A program made the position numbers and the translations under genes. From positions 1 to 64,000 of the forward strand of contig JACCER010000013.1 of the NCBI GenBank assembly GCA_013416445.1: a DNA stretch of 64,000 bases, read 5' to 3'. The notes beneath the pieces are model-generated. The model worked only from the letters and a program-made list of their open reading frames with translations. It had not been told where the DNA came from and ran no database searches. The DNA is from Alcaligenaceae bacterium. GTDB taxonomy: Bacteria > Pseudomonadota > Gammaproteobacteria > Burkholderiales > Burkholderiaceae_B. This document shows, piece by piece, positions 46,374 through 55,659 of this stretch (positions are counted from its first letter, which is position 1; every line of letters starts with the position of its first letter).

Positions 46374-46406
46374 GTCGGATTACGCGCCTGGCAGCGCTAA
46401 TCCGAC
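46374..46406. repeat. REP-like palindrome, copy 8
   Basis: GTCGGATTACGCGCC / GCGCTAATCCGAC between convergent gloA and the acyl-CoA dehydrogenase; one of the best-matched copies. Confidence 0.8.
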
Positions 46407-46432
46407 AAAACCACCCTGGAAAAAACAACAGC

Positions 46433-48652
46433 TTACGACTGCCGCTGGAATTCACCCGGCGCAAAGTCATCCACTTCAACCACGGCGGCCACGGCGGCAT
46501 CGGCTGCTTCCAGCAAGCTCGCCTGGACGTCAGTAATGGCGCCACTTGCATGAGCCAGACGCCAGTCTTTCAAGCCCGCATGCCGAATACGATCGAGCAA
46601 GGGCTGAACCTCGATCACCAATTCAAACGCGCGTTCCAGCAGCTCTACGCTAGGGCTGTCGTGATCTTCCCATACCGCGCCAACCAGCCTATCACGAGTA
46701 TCGGAAGGCTCGAGCAGAATATTGGCGCAACGCGCCGTTGCCTGATCGGAGGGCGGCCTGGCACGCATGCCTGGCGGCAGCAACAAAGCGCGCAACACCC
46801 ATGCTGCACTGCGCATGGGCAAGTTCAGCAAGATATCATCAAGACGCTTTTCCATAGTGACAAAGGCCTGATCGGCACACCAGGCCACCAGTGGAAGATC
46901 GGATTCGTGCTGGCCTTCGTCTTGCCAGCGCTTGAGTACGGCGGACAATAAATACAACTCGGACAGCATATCGCCCAAACGCGAAGAGAGCATTTCCTTG
47001 CGCTTGAGCGAACCGCCCAGCGTAAGCAATGCCACCTCTGATACCAAGGCAAATGCCGCAGCATAGCGACTTAAGCCCCGATAATAAGGTGCAGCCGATT
47101 TGCCCCCCTGCGGCACGCTGGCGAACCGCCCTTTCGTCCAGGCCAGGCCGCAAGCCCGCAGCGCATTCCTGGTGCTATGCCCCAGGTGCTTCCAGATAAC
47201 AGCATCGAAAGCATCTTCTCCTGCGAGTTGATCGCTATTTCCCAGCGCCGTCACTTCCTGCATAAGATAGGGATGAGCCCGGATGGCGCCTTGCCCAAAC
47301 ACGATAAGGCTGCGGGTAAGGATATTGGCCCCTTCCACGGTAATGCCCACGGGCAAAGCCCGATACAGATTGCCCAGATAATTGCCAGGCCCGTCAATGA
47401 TCGCTTTGCCTGCATGGATGTCCATGGCGTCATTGACCGATTGCCGCATGCGTTCTGTAGCGTGCAGTTTCATGATGGCCGACACCACCGAAGGCTTATA
47501 GCCCAATTGCAACCCTGCACAAGTAAAGCGGCGCGCAGCTTCGACTAGGTAAGCGTTGCCGGCCAAGCGCCCTAGTTTTTCTTGTACGCCCTCGAACTTG
47601 CCGATAGGTATGCCGAACTGTGTGCGCACGCGAGCATAGGCCCCTGAGGTATGGGCAGCAAAGGTGCAAGCGGCGGCCGACAGTGAAGGCAGCGATATGC
47701 CACGGCCCGCCGCCAACGCGCTCATTAGCATGGGCCAGCCCTGCCCCGCCTGTTCCACGCCTCCGATCAGGGCATCGATGGGAACGAAAACATCTTTGCC
47801 TTCTGTGGGACCGTTTTGAAAGGCCTGCATGGCAGGCAAATGGCGCCTACCGGTAACGACGCCCGGCAGATTGGTTGGCACCAATGCAATGGATATCCCC
47901 AATTCGGGTTGAACGCCAATGAGGCCATCGGGATCGGAAAGCTTGAATGCCAAGCCTAGTACCGTGGCAACGGGGCTAAGCGTGATATAGCGTTTGCGCC
48001 AGTTCAGTAAAATACCTAAAGTATCTACATTACCTATATTACGACGACAAATAACACCCGTATCAGTCATGGATGCGGCATCAGAGCCGGCTTCAGGGCT
48101 GGTCAGGCCAAAGCAGGGAATTTCTTCGCCGCTAGCCAGACGCGGCAGCCAGTATTGGCGCTGCGCTTCTGTGCCAAACTGCATCAGGAGCTCGCCCGGC
48201 CCTAGCGAATTAGGCACCATCACGGTGACGGCAGCGGCCACGGAACGCACCGATAGGCGCCGCACCACTTCCGAATGCGCATAAGCCGAGAAGCCCAGGC
48301 CGCCATATTCCTTGGGAATGATCATGCCAAAGAAACCATGCTGCCTGATATAGGCCCATACAGAAGGCGGCAAATCACCGTGCGTCCAGTTGATGTCCCA
48401 ATCGTTGAGCATGCGGCAAAGTTGCGCAACGGGGCCATCCATGTAGGCCTGTTCGCTGGGGGTGAGCGCCACGGGCTTTACATTGACCAGGGTTTTCCAA
48501 TTGGGGTTGCCGGAAAATAGCTGCGCATCCCACCAGACATCACCCGCTTCGATGGCCTGCCGCTCGGTGGCGGACAAGCTAGGCATCGCCTCGCGCGCCA
48601 TGCGGTACAAAGGCTCGGTCAGCCATTTGCGGCGCCAGGCTCTCCAGTTCAT
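46433..48652 (-). CDS. FadE-like acyl-CoA dehydrogenase
   Basis: A 739-residue acyl-CoA dehydrogenase of the large FadE type, catalysing the first step of beta-oxidation. Blocks: PSVWAYIRQHGFFGMIIPKEYGGLGFSAYAHSEVV, CFGLTSPEAGSDAASMTDTGVI (FAD/substrate), and FGIPIGKFEGVQEKLGRLAG. The C-terminal DUF1974 extension typical of FadE is present from about residue 500 (HSTRNALRACGL...). Slightly shorter than E. coli FadE because it lacks the N-terminal membrane part. AGGGAA precedes the ATG. Confidence 0.9.
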   Translation of the reverse strand: MNWRAWRRKWLTEPLYRMAREAMPSLSATERQAIEAGDVWWDAQLFSGNPNWKTLVNVKPVALTPSEQAYMDGPVAQLCRMLNDWDINWTHGDLPPSVWAYIRQHGFFGMIIPKEYGGLGFSAYAHSEVVRRLSVRSVAAAVTVMVPNSLGPGELLMQFGTEAQRQYWLPRLASGEEIPCFGLTSPEAGSDAASMTDTGVICRRNIGNVDTLGILLNWRKRYITLSPVATVLGLAFKLSDPDGLIGVQPELGISIALVPTNLPGVVTGRRHLPAMQAFQNGPTEGKDVFVPIDALIGGVEQAGQGWPMLMSALAAGRGISLPSLSAAACTFAAHTSGAYARVRTQFGIPIGKFEGVQEKLGRLAGNAYLVEAARRFTCAGLQLGYKPSVVSAIMKLHATERMRQSVNDAMDIHAGKAIIDGPGNYLGNLYRALPVGITVEGANILTRSLIVFGQGAIRAHPYLMQEVTALGNSDQLAGEDAFDAVIWKHLGHSTRNALRACGLAWTKGRFASVPQGGKSAAPYYRGLSRYAAAFALVSEVALLTLGGSLKRKEMLSSRLGDMLSELYLLSAVLKRWQDEGQHESDLPLVAWCADQAFVTMEKRLDDILLNLPMRSAAWVLRALLLPPGMRARPPSDQATARCANILLEPSDTRDRLVGAVWEDHDSPSVELLERAFELVIEVQPLLDRIRHAGLKDWRLAHASGAITDVQASLLEAADAAVAAVVEVDDFAPGEFQRQS

Positions 48653-48793
48653 GATGTTCCCTTTTTATTGCTTGATGTATTGATTCCGTAGATATCATTA
48701 TCTACTGAAAAAAACGACCTGTTGTGTAGTGTGCCCCTGCGACGCACGTAATCCGACTAAACATCGTCAATAAGCAACACAACCCAGCGTATA

Positions 48794-49504
48794 TCACGCC
48801 ACAACAAGCCCCAATTCTGCCAGTAGTTCAGACGCCTGTTGATGCGAAATCATAGCCCCCTGAAACAGCCTGGCATCAAGCAATGCAACGCCGCCAATAT
48901 CGGCTTCGCGCAAATCGGCCCCTTCGAAACGAGCCAGCTTCATGTGTGCATTGCGCAGGCTGCCACCAAAAAACACCGTATCGCGAAAATCACAAGCAGA
49001 AATATCCGCATCTGAAAAATCAAGCTGATGCAATTGCTGCTTGCGAAACGACATTTTCCTCAGGTCGGCGCCAACCAGCAAGGTTTCTTCAAACACCAGC
49101 CCCAAAGAAGCGACCTCGTCAAAATAGGCACCAGTCAGCTTGCAACTTTTGAACAGCACAGACGACAACTTGGCGCGCCGCCATTTTGTATTGTTCAGGT
49201 CGCAACCATGAAACTGAGCATCGACCAGGTCCACGGACTCGAACCCAGCCTGGCGCCCACGGCATTTAATCCAATTGGTTCGCGGCGCGGTCGCCGCATA
49301 CAACGAGGCAGCTATGAATGAACAGCTTCTGAACTCGAAGTCGCTCATATCCAGCCGGGATAAGTCTGCTGCTTCGAAATCACAGTGCTCGAAAACCAGC
49401 GGCTTTCCGGCATTGGCAATATACGCCTGCATTTGTGTGCGTGAAATTGTTTCGCCGACGATATCGGCAAGCTTGGCCACTGCGGGAATAGCGTTGTGTT
49501 TCAT
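48794..49504 (-). CDS. Pentapeptide-repeat protein
   Basis: A 236-residue protein made of A(D/N)LxX-type repeats forming a right-handed quadrilateral helix: FEHCDFEAADLSRLDMSDFEFRSC..., ADLRKMSFRKQQL..., GADLREADIGG. I start at the ATG at 49502-49504 (MKHNAIPAVAKL); an ATG at 49513 is an alternative. Qnr-like members protect gyrase, but most have unknown function. Divergent from the gene at 49575. Confidence 0.82.
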   Translation of the reverse strand: MKHNAIPAVAKLADIVGETISRTQMQAYIANAGKPLVFEHCDFEAADLSRLDMSDFEFRSCSFIAASLYAATAPRTNWIKCRGRQAGFESVDLVDAQFHGCDLNNTKWRRAKLSSVLFKSCKLTGAYFDEVASLGLVFEETLLVGADLRKMSFRKQQLHQLDFSDADISACDFRDTVFFGGSLRNAHMKLARFEGADLREADIGGVALLDARLFQGAMISHQQASELLAELGLVVA

Positions 49505-49574
49505 GTGTGTCATTTTACGGGTAAGGATGTAAGATTGCCCATGCCTCACGATAACTTGTCTGCTGTGTGACCTT

Positions 49575-49979
49575 ATGTTGCCATCACCTTCCATACCCAT
49601 ACGCGAACCTTGCCCCGCCGGCGCCTGTATATGCAACAGGGATACCTTGTTGAACAAGCCTGACAGTGATACCCGGATACTATGCCTGACCAAGCACGAA
49701 GAAAAAAAACTGATCGCGCGCATAGAACGTATTTCCAGCTATGACGACTTAACCCACGTTGCGGATCTCATGCAAAGGCAGTTGGGCATTGCCGTGCAGA
49801 TCAGCCCCGGCATCAACGAAGTTCGCAGCATGCGCGGCTTTAACATCGTGCTTATCGAACGACCAGGCCTGTGCAGCAAAACACGGCAAACTGTACCTGC
49901 GGCCATACGCCGCTGCCTGGAAAAAAACCCGGAAATTGCGTTTACCATATTAAATAACCACGACCTGCTGGGTGGTTGA
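49575..49979 (+). CDS. Conserved-looking hypothetical protein with N-terminal cysteines
   Basis: A 134-residue protein I do not recognise. The N-terminus has CPAGACICNRDTLL, a C-x5-C-x-C pattern that could bind metal, then LTKHEEKKLIARIERISSYDDLTHVADLMQRQLGIAV. The remainder is mixed alpha/beta with RQTVPAAIRRCLEKNPEIAF. It ends 4 bases into the longer open frame of tam, and the tam start I prefer is 53 bases on. Its normal composition and the lack of an opposing gene support it being real. Confidence 0.6.
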   Translation: MLPSPSIPIREPCPAGACICNRDTLLNKPDSDTRILCLTKHEEKKLIARIERISSYDDLTHVADLMQRQLGIAVQISPGINEVRSMRGFNIVLIERPGLCSKTRQTVPAAIRRCLEKNPEIAFTILNNHDLLGG

Positions 49980-50032
49980 CACAGACGTGCCGGGTGACAC
50001 TAATCAAACCTGCGATTTACAACGAAAACACG

Positions 50033-50797
50033 ATGACTTGGTCGGCAAAACAATACTCCAATTTTGAAAACGAAAGGACGCGACCAGTACGCGACCTGGT
50101 TGCTGCGATACCTGTTCAACAGGCGCGCATTGCCGTTGACTTGGGTTGCGGGCCCGGCAACTCCACTGAGGTTTTAGCGCAACGCTTTCCTAGTGCCAGC
50201 GTCAGCGGCATAGACAGTTCCAGTGATATGGTCGCGACTGCAAAAAAACGTCTGCCTGGGCTGCGCTTCGAAGAAGCCGATATACAAACCTGGAACCCAC
50301 CAGAAAAATTCGATGTGATCCTGGCGAATGCATCGCTACAGTGGCTGCCGGGCCACGCCACCCTTTACCCCCGCCTGCTTGGCAAGCTTGCACCGGGCGG
50401 GAGCTTGGCCGTACAAACCCCCGATAACATTGAAGAGCCCGCCCATAGACTATTGCGCGAGATTGCGGCAGAGGTCCCATGGGCAGGCAAGTTGGCCTCA
50501 AAAAAACTGCCAGTGCGGCACAGCGCCAGCTGGTACTACAAATTGCTTGCCCCCCTGAGCCAGCATGTCGATGTATGGCAAACCACCTACTACCATCCAC
50601 TGGCGGGAGGCGCTGCGGCAGTAGTAGAGTGGTTCAAAGGCTCGGCACTACGGCCCTACCTGGAACTATTGGACGAAACCGAGCAAGAAGCGTTTCTTAA
50701 GCGTTACCTGGCAGCTATTGCACAGGCGTATCCAGCATTGCCTGATGGAACCGTATTACTGCCCTTCCCCAGGCTTTTTGTGATTGCCAGTCGTTAG
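50033..50797 (+). CDS. tam: Trans-aconitate 2-methyltransferase
   Basis: A 254-residue SAM-dependent methyltransferase that esterifies trans-aconitate, a by-product inhibiting aconitase. Start MTWSAKQYSNFENERTRPV is typical of Tam. SAM motif I is AVDLGCGPGNSTEVLAQRFP; FDVILANASLQWLPGH and the GGSLAVQTPDN block match the family. I chose the ATG at 50033 over the longer frame beginning at 49976. Confidence 0.88.
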   Translation: MTWSAKQYSNFENERTRPVRDLVAAIPVQQARIAVDLGCGPGNSTEVLAQRFPSASVSGIDSSSDMVATAKKRLPGLRFEEADIQTWNPPEKFDVILANASLQWLPGHATLYPRLLGKLAPGGSLAVQTPDNIEEPAHRLLREIAAEVPWAGKLASKKLPVRHSASWYYKLLAPLSQHVDVWQTTYYHPLAGGAAAVVEWFKGSALRPYLELLDETEQEAFLKRYLAAIAQAYPALPDGTVLLPFPRLFVIASR

Positions 50798-50822
50798 TCG
50801 GCTTAAACAACATCACAAAAAA

Positions 50823-51527
50823 CTAACCCCGCTCGGGTACGCTCAGCCCCTTTGCCACAGCCGGCCTGGCCACGAATGCAGCCAGTACCCGCGTAACATT
50901 CGAAAAATCAGCAATCCCAACCATATCTCCTGCCTCATAAAAACCTATCAGGTTGCGCACCCATGGAAAGATGGCGATATCGGCGATGGTGTAGGTGTCG
51001 CCCATGATCCAGGTACGACCCTCCAGACGCTGGTCGAGCACGCGCAGCAAGCGCCTGGACTCGGCAACATAGCGGTCGCGCGGACGCTTGTCTTCGTAAT
51101 CTTTGCCTGCGAATTTATTGAAAAACCCCAATTGGCCAAACATGGGGCCTACGCCACCCATTTGAAACATCAGCCACTGTATTGTCTCGTAGCGGCCCGC
51201 CGCGTCTCCAGGCATGAACTGACCCGACTTCTCGGCCAGATAGATCAAGATCGCACCCGACTCGAACAATGCCAGTGGCTTGCCGTCGGGGCCGTCAGGA
51301 TCCAGGATGGAGGGAATTTTATTATTGGGATTAAGCGACAAAAACTCCGGCGACATCTGGTCATTGGTCGTGAAGCTGACAAGATGGGCTTCGTAAGGCA
51401 GACCAGTTTCTTCCAGCATGATGGACACTTTCACGCCATTGGGGGTCGGCAATGAATACAGCTGAATACGATCGGAATGTTGCGCAGGCCACTTCTGGGT
51501 AATGGGAAAAGCGGAAAGATCAGCCAC
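50823..51527 (-). CDS. Glutathione S-transferase family protein (YfcG/YghU-like)
   Basis: A 234-residue GST. The thioredoxin-like N-domain reads IQLYSLPTPNGVKVSIMLEETGLPYEAHLVSF, with the cis-Pro in NNKIPSILDPDG and the glutathione-binding LFESGAILIYLAEK. The all-helical C-domain follows from about residue 110. I start at the GTG at 51525-51527 because AGGA lies 7 bases upstream; the frame runs 24 codons further with no homology. Disulfide-bond reductase activity is known for YfcG relatives. Convergent with tam. Confidence 0.88.
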   Translation of the reverse strand: MADLSAFPITQKWPAQHSDRIQLYSLPTPNGVKVSIMLEETGLPYEAHLVSFTTNDQMSPEFLSLNPNNKIPSILDPDGPDGKPLALFESGAILIYLAEKSGQFMPGDAAGRYETIQWLMFQMGGVGPMFGQLGFFNKFAGKDYEDKRPRDRYVAESRRLLRVLDQRLEGRTWIMGDTYTIADIAIFPWVRNLIGFYEAGDMVGIADFSNVTRVLAAFVARPAVAKGLSVPERG

Positions 51528-51994
51528 TGGATATCCTTTGTAAGCAGAAATCAACGCATCAGCATACCCATAAAAACAAGAAACTGATAGCCACGGCACT
51601 GAGCCTTTGGGGCGTCACATTGCTACTTAAAGCGCTTTTTTCATCAGTGCGTTGGGTAAGGTAACGCCGCGCATAAGAACATGCTGCCTTACCGCAAGCA
51701 CGAAAGTTACGTATGCTTATTGACATGCTTGGCGATTAAACAAATGGCAATACGCCTATCAGCAGGCTGTGCAACCAGAAGGCGAACCAAACCCAAGATC
51801 AGGATAGTCATTTAGATTTGCCTTGCAAAAATCCGGCCACATCTGGAAACCTTGATATTACGCCGTTTGCCTGACCACGTGCGCAACATGGCAACGCCTT
51901 ACTGTAAACTGCAACAGCCAAGGGAGACCGTATCGATCAGTAACTTCAGTGCTACGCCCCAGCACAGTAAGATTAGCCTCCCGGAGACCCATCA
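51528..51994. other. Intergenic region before the helicase gene
   Basis: 467 bases between the divergent GST and helicase genes. I see no convincing gene, RNA or strong hairpin. A GGGAGACCG and then CCGGAGACC precede the helicase start. Confidence 0.5.
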
Positions 51995-54142
51995 ATGACC
52001 AACATCACCAACCCAGTGCGCTTCATCCCGCATGGGTTCAGCCCCACTCAAGAACAAAAAAACATACAACTGTCTCAGCACCGTGTAACCTTGATCGAGG
52101 CCAACGCAGGAGCCGCCAAAACCACGACCTTGGCGCTCAGAATCGGGGAAGCGCTAGCCCGGGGCCTGCCCCCCGAACACATCCTTGCCCTGGTTTTTAC
52201 GCCCGAAGCCAAAAGCGTCATGAAGTCCCGCCTGGTTGAAATCGGTATTCCCGCGCCGCTTGCAGCCAATGTCGTAGTACGCACATTTGACGAGTTCGCC
52301 CTGGAAACGCTGCAGGCCATAGAAGGCATAGGCGTGCCGCAACTACAGCAGGCACACGATCTCAGGCCGCAGGCACTGGCAGCAATAACCAGCGTCAGCC
52401 AAACCTATGGCGAAACTATTGAATACCTCGATATCCGCACTCACAACATCGCCATCAGCCAGTTCCTGGAATGCCAGTTGCGGCTGAAAGCCACCATGGC
52501 CCTGGATGAAAATGACTACGACACCGGCCCGCAAGATGCAGCCGAACGCCTGGGCATTCCGCTGACCGATTACATCTGGACCCTGGAATACGAACGCCTG
52601 CGCCTGGGCAGCTTTGACGAGGCGCGCTTTCGTGGCCCTTTCGACGCCACCTACGACCTTGCCCGGCACTTCAGTGAATTTCCTGAAAGCAAAAGCATAC
52701 TGCCCAACTACGGACTGGTGGCCGGCGATGAATTACACGACCTGAATGAAGCATCGTTTCGCATCCTCGAAGCGCTGCTGGATAAAGACAATTTATATTT
52801 TGTGGGCGCAGGTGATAAAGACCAGGTGATCCATTCCAGCCTGGGGGCCGATGACCGATACCTGCGGCACCGCTTTGCCGACAGGCAGCCGGCAGCGGTA
52901 CGCTACCCCCTGACCAACACCTACCGCCACGGCCCACACCTGGCCTACGCCATGCAGTCCTTCAAGCAAAAACCGGTAACCTCCGGCTTACCCCTGGTTA
53001 CCGAAATCATGCAGTCGCACTATCCGCAAAGCGAACCCGACGCCTGCGCCGCCAGCGTGGTAGCAGTCATTCAAAAATGGAAAGCAGACAAGCATCCATT
53101 GGAAGCCTGCGCCATTTTGCTGCGCGACCGACACCAATCAGTAGCCATAGAGAACGCCTTGATGCGCGCCAAAATAGCCTACCGGCCTCACGGCATGCAA
53201 GGCTATATCCAGCGCGAAGAAATCCTGTTCCTGCGCGGCATGATCGCCATCGCCTTGAAAAACCTGGCCATGGTCAAATCCGCAGCGATCCAAAAAGGCA
53301 TAGTAGAAGCACTTGCCATTTTTGGAGAATTGACCTTGTCGCCAAAAGACATGGAAGAAGCCAAGGACGATATTGTTAACGACCCCAGCCTGCTCAGCAC
53401 TTTTTTCAGCGGCCACATCCAACGCCACGCGCAAGACCAGGCAAAAGTACGCATAGCCAACGCCGTGACCTATATGCAGGGTATAAGCACTACTATGCCG
53501 GCTCACGAGGTTCTGCACGAAATTTGCCAAACCATGGACCTGGACGCACTGGCCAAACGCATTTACGTTCACCCTCACGACGCTGCTGTTGTCACGAAAT
53601 CAGTCAGCGGTTTTATTGCCGTAGCCAGGCAATCCGGCATGAACTTGCGTGAGTTCTCAGAATGGACGGGCGCCGCCGACGCCTTTATCAATACCCGGAA
53701 AAGCAAAGGCCTGGTCACGCTTGAGTGTGTCGCTGATTCCAAAGGCAAAGAATACGATCACGTGATTTTGCCGTTTCTTGAAAGCGAAGAATTCCCCAGC
53801 ATTACCAACCCCCACAAACAAGAGGAAGAAAATCTTTTCTATGTTGGCGCCACGCGCGCCAAATTGCGCCTGAGCCTGGTCTCACCCATGGAAGAAGCGC
53901 TGCGCAGCCCCTACATCAAAAGAATGCAATTAGCAGCATCACGCTCGCGCGCCAACACGGCAATTGACGACAACCAGAGGCCAGACCTACCTGCCATGCC
54001 AGCCCGTACCGACCTGAATGTGCCCTATGCTGACAAAGACGACGCCAAGGCTCTAGGTGCACTGTGGGATCCAGCCCGCAGGGTTTGGTATGTAAAAGCC
54101 GGCCTGGATACCAAGCCATTCACACGCTGGTTTAAAACGTAG
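51995..54142 (+). CDS. UvrD-like superfamily 1 helicase with C-terminal DUF5710 domain
   Basis: A 715-residue protein. Walker A is EANAGAAKTTTLALRI (about residue 35), with Ala in place of the usual Gly before Lys. Walker B-like VAGDELHDLNEASFRIL and motif III GAGDKDQVIH (about 250-277), TYRHGP (motif IV), ECVADSKGKEYDHVILPF (motif V) and NLFYVGATRAKLRLSLV (motif VI) follow. The last 45 residues, LNVPYADKDDAKALGALWDP..WYV, are a DUF5710 domain found in plasmid/DNA-processing proteins. A DNA helicase role is likely; partner and pathway unknown. No nuclease domain seen. Monocistronic. Confidence 0.82.
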   Translation: MTNITNPVRFIPHGFSPTQEQKNIQLSQHRVTLIEANAGAAKTTTLALRIGEALARGLPPEHILALVFTPEAKSVMKSRLVEIGIPAPLAANVVVRTFDEFALETLQAIEGIGVPQLQQAHDLRPQALAAITSVSQTYGETIEYLDIRTHNIAISQFLECQLRLKATMALDENDYDTGPQDAAERLGIPLTDYIWTLEYERLRLGSFDEARFRGPFDATYDLARHFSEFPESKSILPNYGLVAGDELHDLNEASFRILEALLDKDNLYFVGAGDKDQVIHSSLGADDRYLRHRFADRQPAAVRYPLTNTYRHGPHLAYAMQSFKQKPVTSGLPLVTEIMQSHYPQSEPDACAASVVAVIQKWKADKHPLEACAILLRDRHQSVAIENALMRAKIAYRPHGMQGYIQREEILFLRGMIAIALKNLAMVKSAAIQKGIVEALAIFGELTLSPKDMEEAKDDIVNDPSLLSTFFSGHIQRHAQDQAKVRIANAVTYMQGISTTMPAHEVLHEICQTMDLDALAKRIYVHPHDAAVVTKSVSGFIAVARQSGMNLREFSEWTGAADAFINTRKSKGLVTLECVADSKGKEYDHVILPFLESEEFPSITNPHKQEEENLFYVGATRAKLRLSLVSPMEEALRSPYIKRMQLAASRSRANTAIDDNQRPDLPAMPARTDLNVPYADKDDAKALGALWDPARRVWYVKAGLDTKPFTRWFKT

Positions 54143-54174
54143 GTCAGATTAGCGCCGCAGGCGTGCAATCCAAC
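54139..54174. repeat. REP-like palindrome, copy 9
   Basis: GTAGGTCAGATTAGCGCC / GCGTGCAATCCAAC at the helicase stop, between convergent genes. Confidence 0.65.
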
Positions 54175-54181
54175 AAACACG

Positions 54182-55657
54182 TTACCGCGGCGTAGCCGCC
54201 ATTTCCTCGAGTACTGTTGCCGCGGTCGGGTGCATGGGCACGGAAAGGCCTAAGCGGCTGGTTGCCACAGATATCTGCGCACCTTGGGCGCTGCCCAGCG
54301 ACGAATAGTCATGGCCTTTTTCAAAAATCCTGCGCGTCAGCGTGGCGATCTCGGGATCCGAAAAAGCGGTATCCGTCAGCAGCAGTGCTGCTGTGGCAAT
54401 AGTTGGAACATCGTGGGCCTGACCCGGATACGTGCCCTTGGGGATCACATAAGTAAAATAGCCCTCTTTCGCATCCACGAGCTTGGACACGGCGATGTTT
54501 TCCATAGGAAGTATCCGCAACGATATGTCCGTCAGGGAATCACGCACACTGTCGGCCGGCATGCCTATTACCTGCAATACCGCATCTATTTCCTGCTTTT
54601 GCAGTGCAAGCAAGGCCACATTAAGGCTAAGTTCCTGCGCAACGATATCCTTCAAACCAAGGCCGTGCGCCTGCAAGACACGCAACGCCGTCGTACGCGA
54701 GGCTGAGCCCGCCTCTCCGATGGCAACACGCTTGCCACGCAAGTCGCCCATCGAGACAAGCTTGCCGTCGGCGCGCACCAATACATGCACAGGCTCGGGA
54801 TACAGGCTGGCAATGGCACGCAGCACAACATGCGGCCCTTGCCCCAGGAATGCGCCGGTTCCGTTGTAGGCATCTAGCGCGGCATCCCCTTGAGCCAGGG
54901 CAAGCGCTACCTTGCCCGCACGTAAAAGCTGCAGATTCTCTTCGCCGCCACGAGTAATCAGGGGCACGGCACGGGTCTTCGGGTCATTGAACAGCGCCCG
55001 CGCCACACGCAAGTACTGCCCGTGCTCGGCGCCAGCCGCTATGGCATAGCCATCTGATACCCGTGCCAGGCGTGCGCGTATGCTGGCTTGTGCAACCGCA
55101 AGCTCCTCTTCGATTGCGGCATGCTGGGCCGGAGAGGCATCCCTGGGAAAAGCATCGACCACTTTGCGCAAGGCCGCGAGCATAGCGCCCGTACCTGGCG
55201 CCACCCCCGTCACCACGGTTGGCGCGACAGGCGGCTGGTAGCCCGCCGGCACCACGGCTACCCACTGTTTGCCATCCAGCCGATACCGGGCGGTTCCGTG
55301 GGCCCGAATGACATCACCAGCCTTGTTGCCCCCCGAAACGATGCCCTCGACACCCTTGGGACCAGCGCCCAACGCAGATACCAGGCCTGCAATGCCGGGC
55401 GCATTCCACGCGCCAAAGTCTAAATTTTTAACCAGCTTGAGCTCGGTATCAAAATAGATAATGCGCCGTGTTTCGCCAGTTGGGGCTTTGGTATCGGCCT
55501 GGGACCCCACACGCGTCAGGTTGGCGATTTCAATACCGCCATCGGGCAAGGCTTGCTGAAGACGTTCGTTGACGCCAGCACGCAATGTGTCGGCATCGGG
55601 ACCCAAGCTACACGCTGCAAGCAGACTGAGAAATAAACAAGCAAGAATGGATCGCAT
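54182..55657 (-). CDS. TAXI-family solute-binding lipoprotein
   Basis: A 491-residue lipoprotein: signal and lipobox MRSILACLFLSLLAACSLG give a lipidated Cys. Residues 25-210 form an N-terminal domain of unknown role. From about 215 on it is a TAXI (TRAP-associated) binding domain: IAAGAEHGQYLRVARALFND, GGEENLQLLRAGKVALALAQGDAAL, LRGKRVAIGEAGSASRTTALRVLQ. Start chosen at the second of two adjacent ATGs (55655-55657), with GGAGG 6 bases upstream; the long upstream extension overlaps gltS and is not real. It follows gltS directly with overlapping codons. Confidence 0.83.
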   Translation of the reverse strand: MRSILACLFLSLLAACSLGPDADTLRAGVNERLQQALPDGGIEIANLTRVGSQADTKAPTGETRRIIYFDTELKLVKNLDFGAWNAPGIAGLVSALGAGPKGVEGIVSGGNKAGDVIRAHGTARYRLDGKQWVAVVPAGYQPPVAPTVVTGVAPGTGAMLAALRKVVDAFPRDASPAQHAAIEEELAVAQASIRARLARVSDGYAIAAGAEHGQYLRVARALFNDPKTRAVPLITRGGEENLQLLRAGKVALALAQGDAALDAYNGTGAFLGQGPHVVLRAIASLYPEPVHVLVRADGKLVSMGDLRGKRVAIGEAGSASRTTALRVLQAHGLGLKDIVAQELSLNVALLALQKQEIDAVLQVIGMPADSVRDSLTDISLRILPMENIAVSKLVDAKEGYFTYVIPKGTYPGQAHDVPTIATAALLLTDTAFSDPEIATLTRRIFEKGHDYSSLGSAQGAQISVATSRLGLSVPMHPTAATVLEEMAATPR

Positions 55658-55659
55658 CA

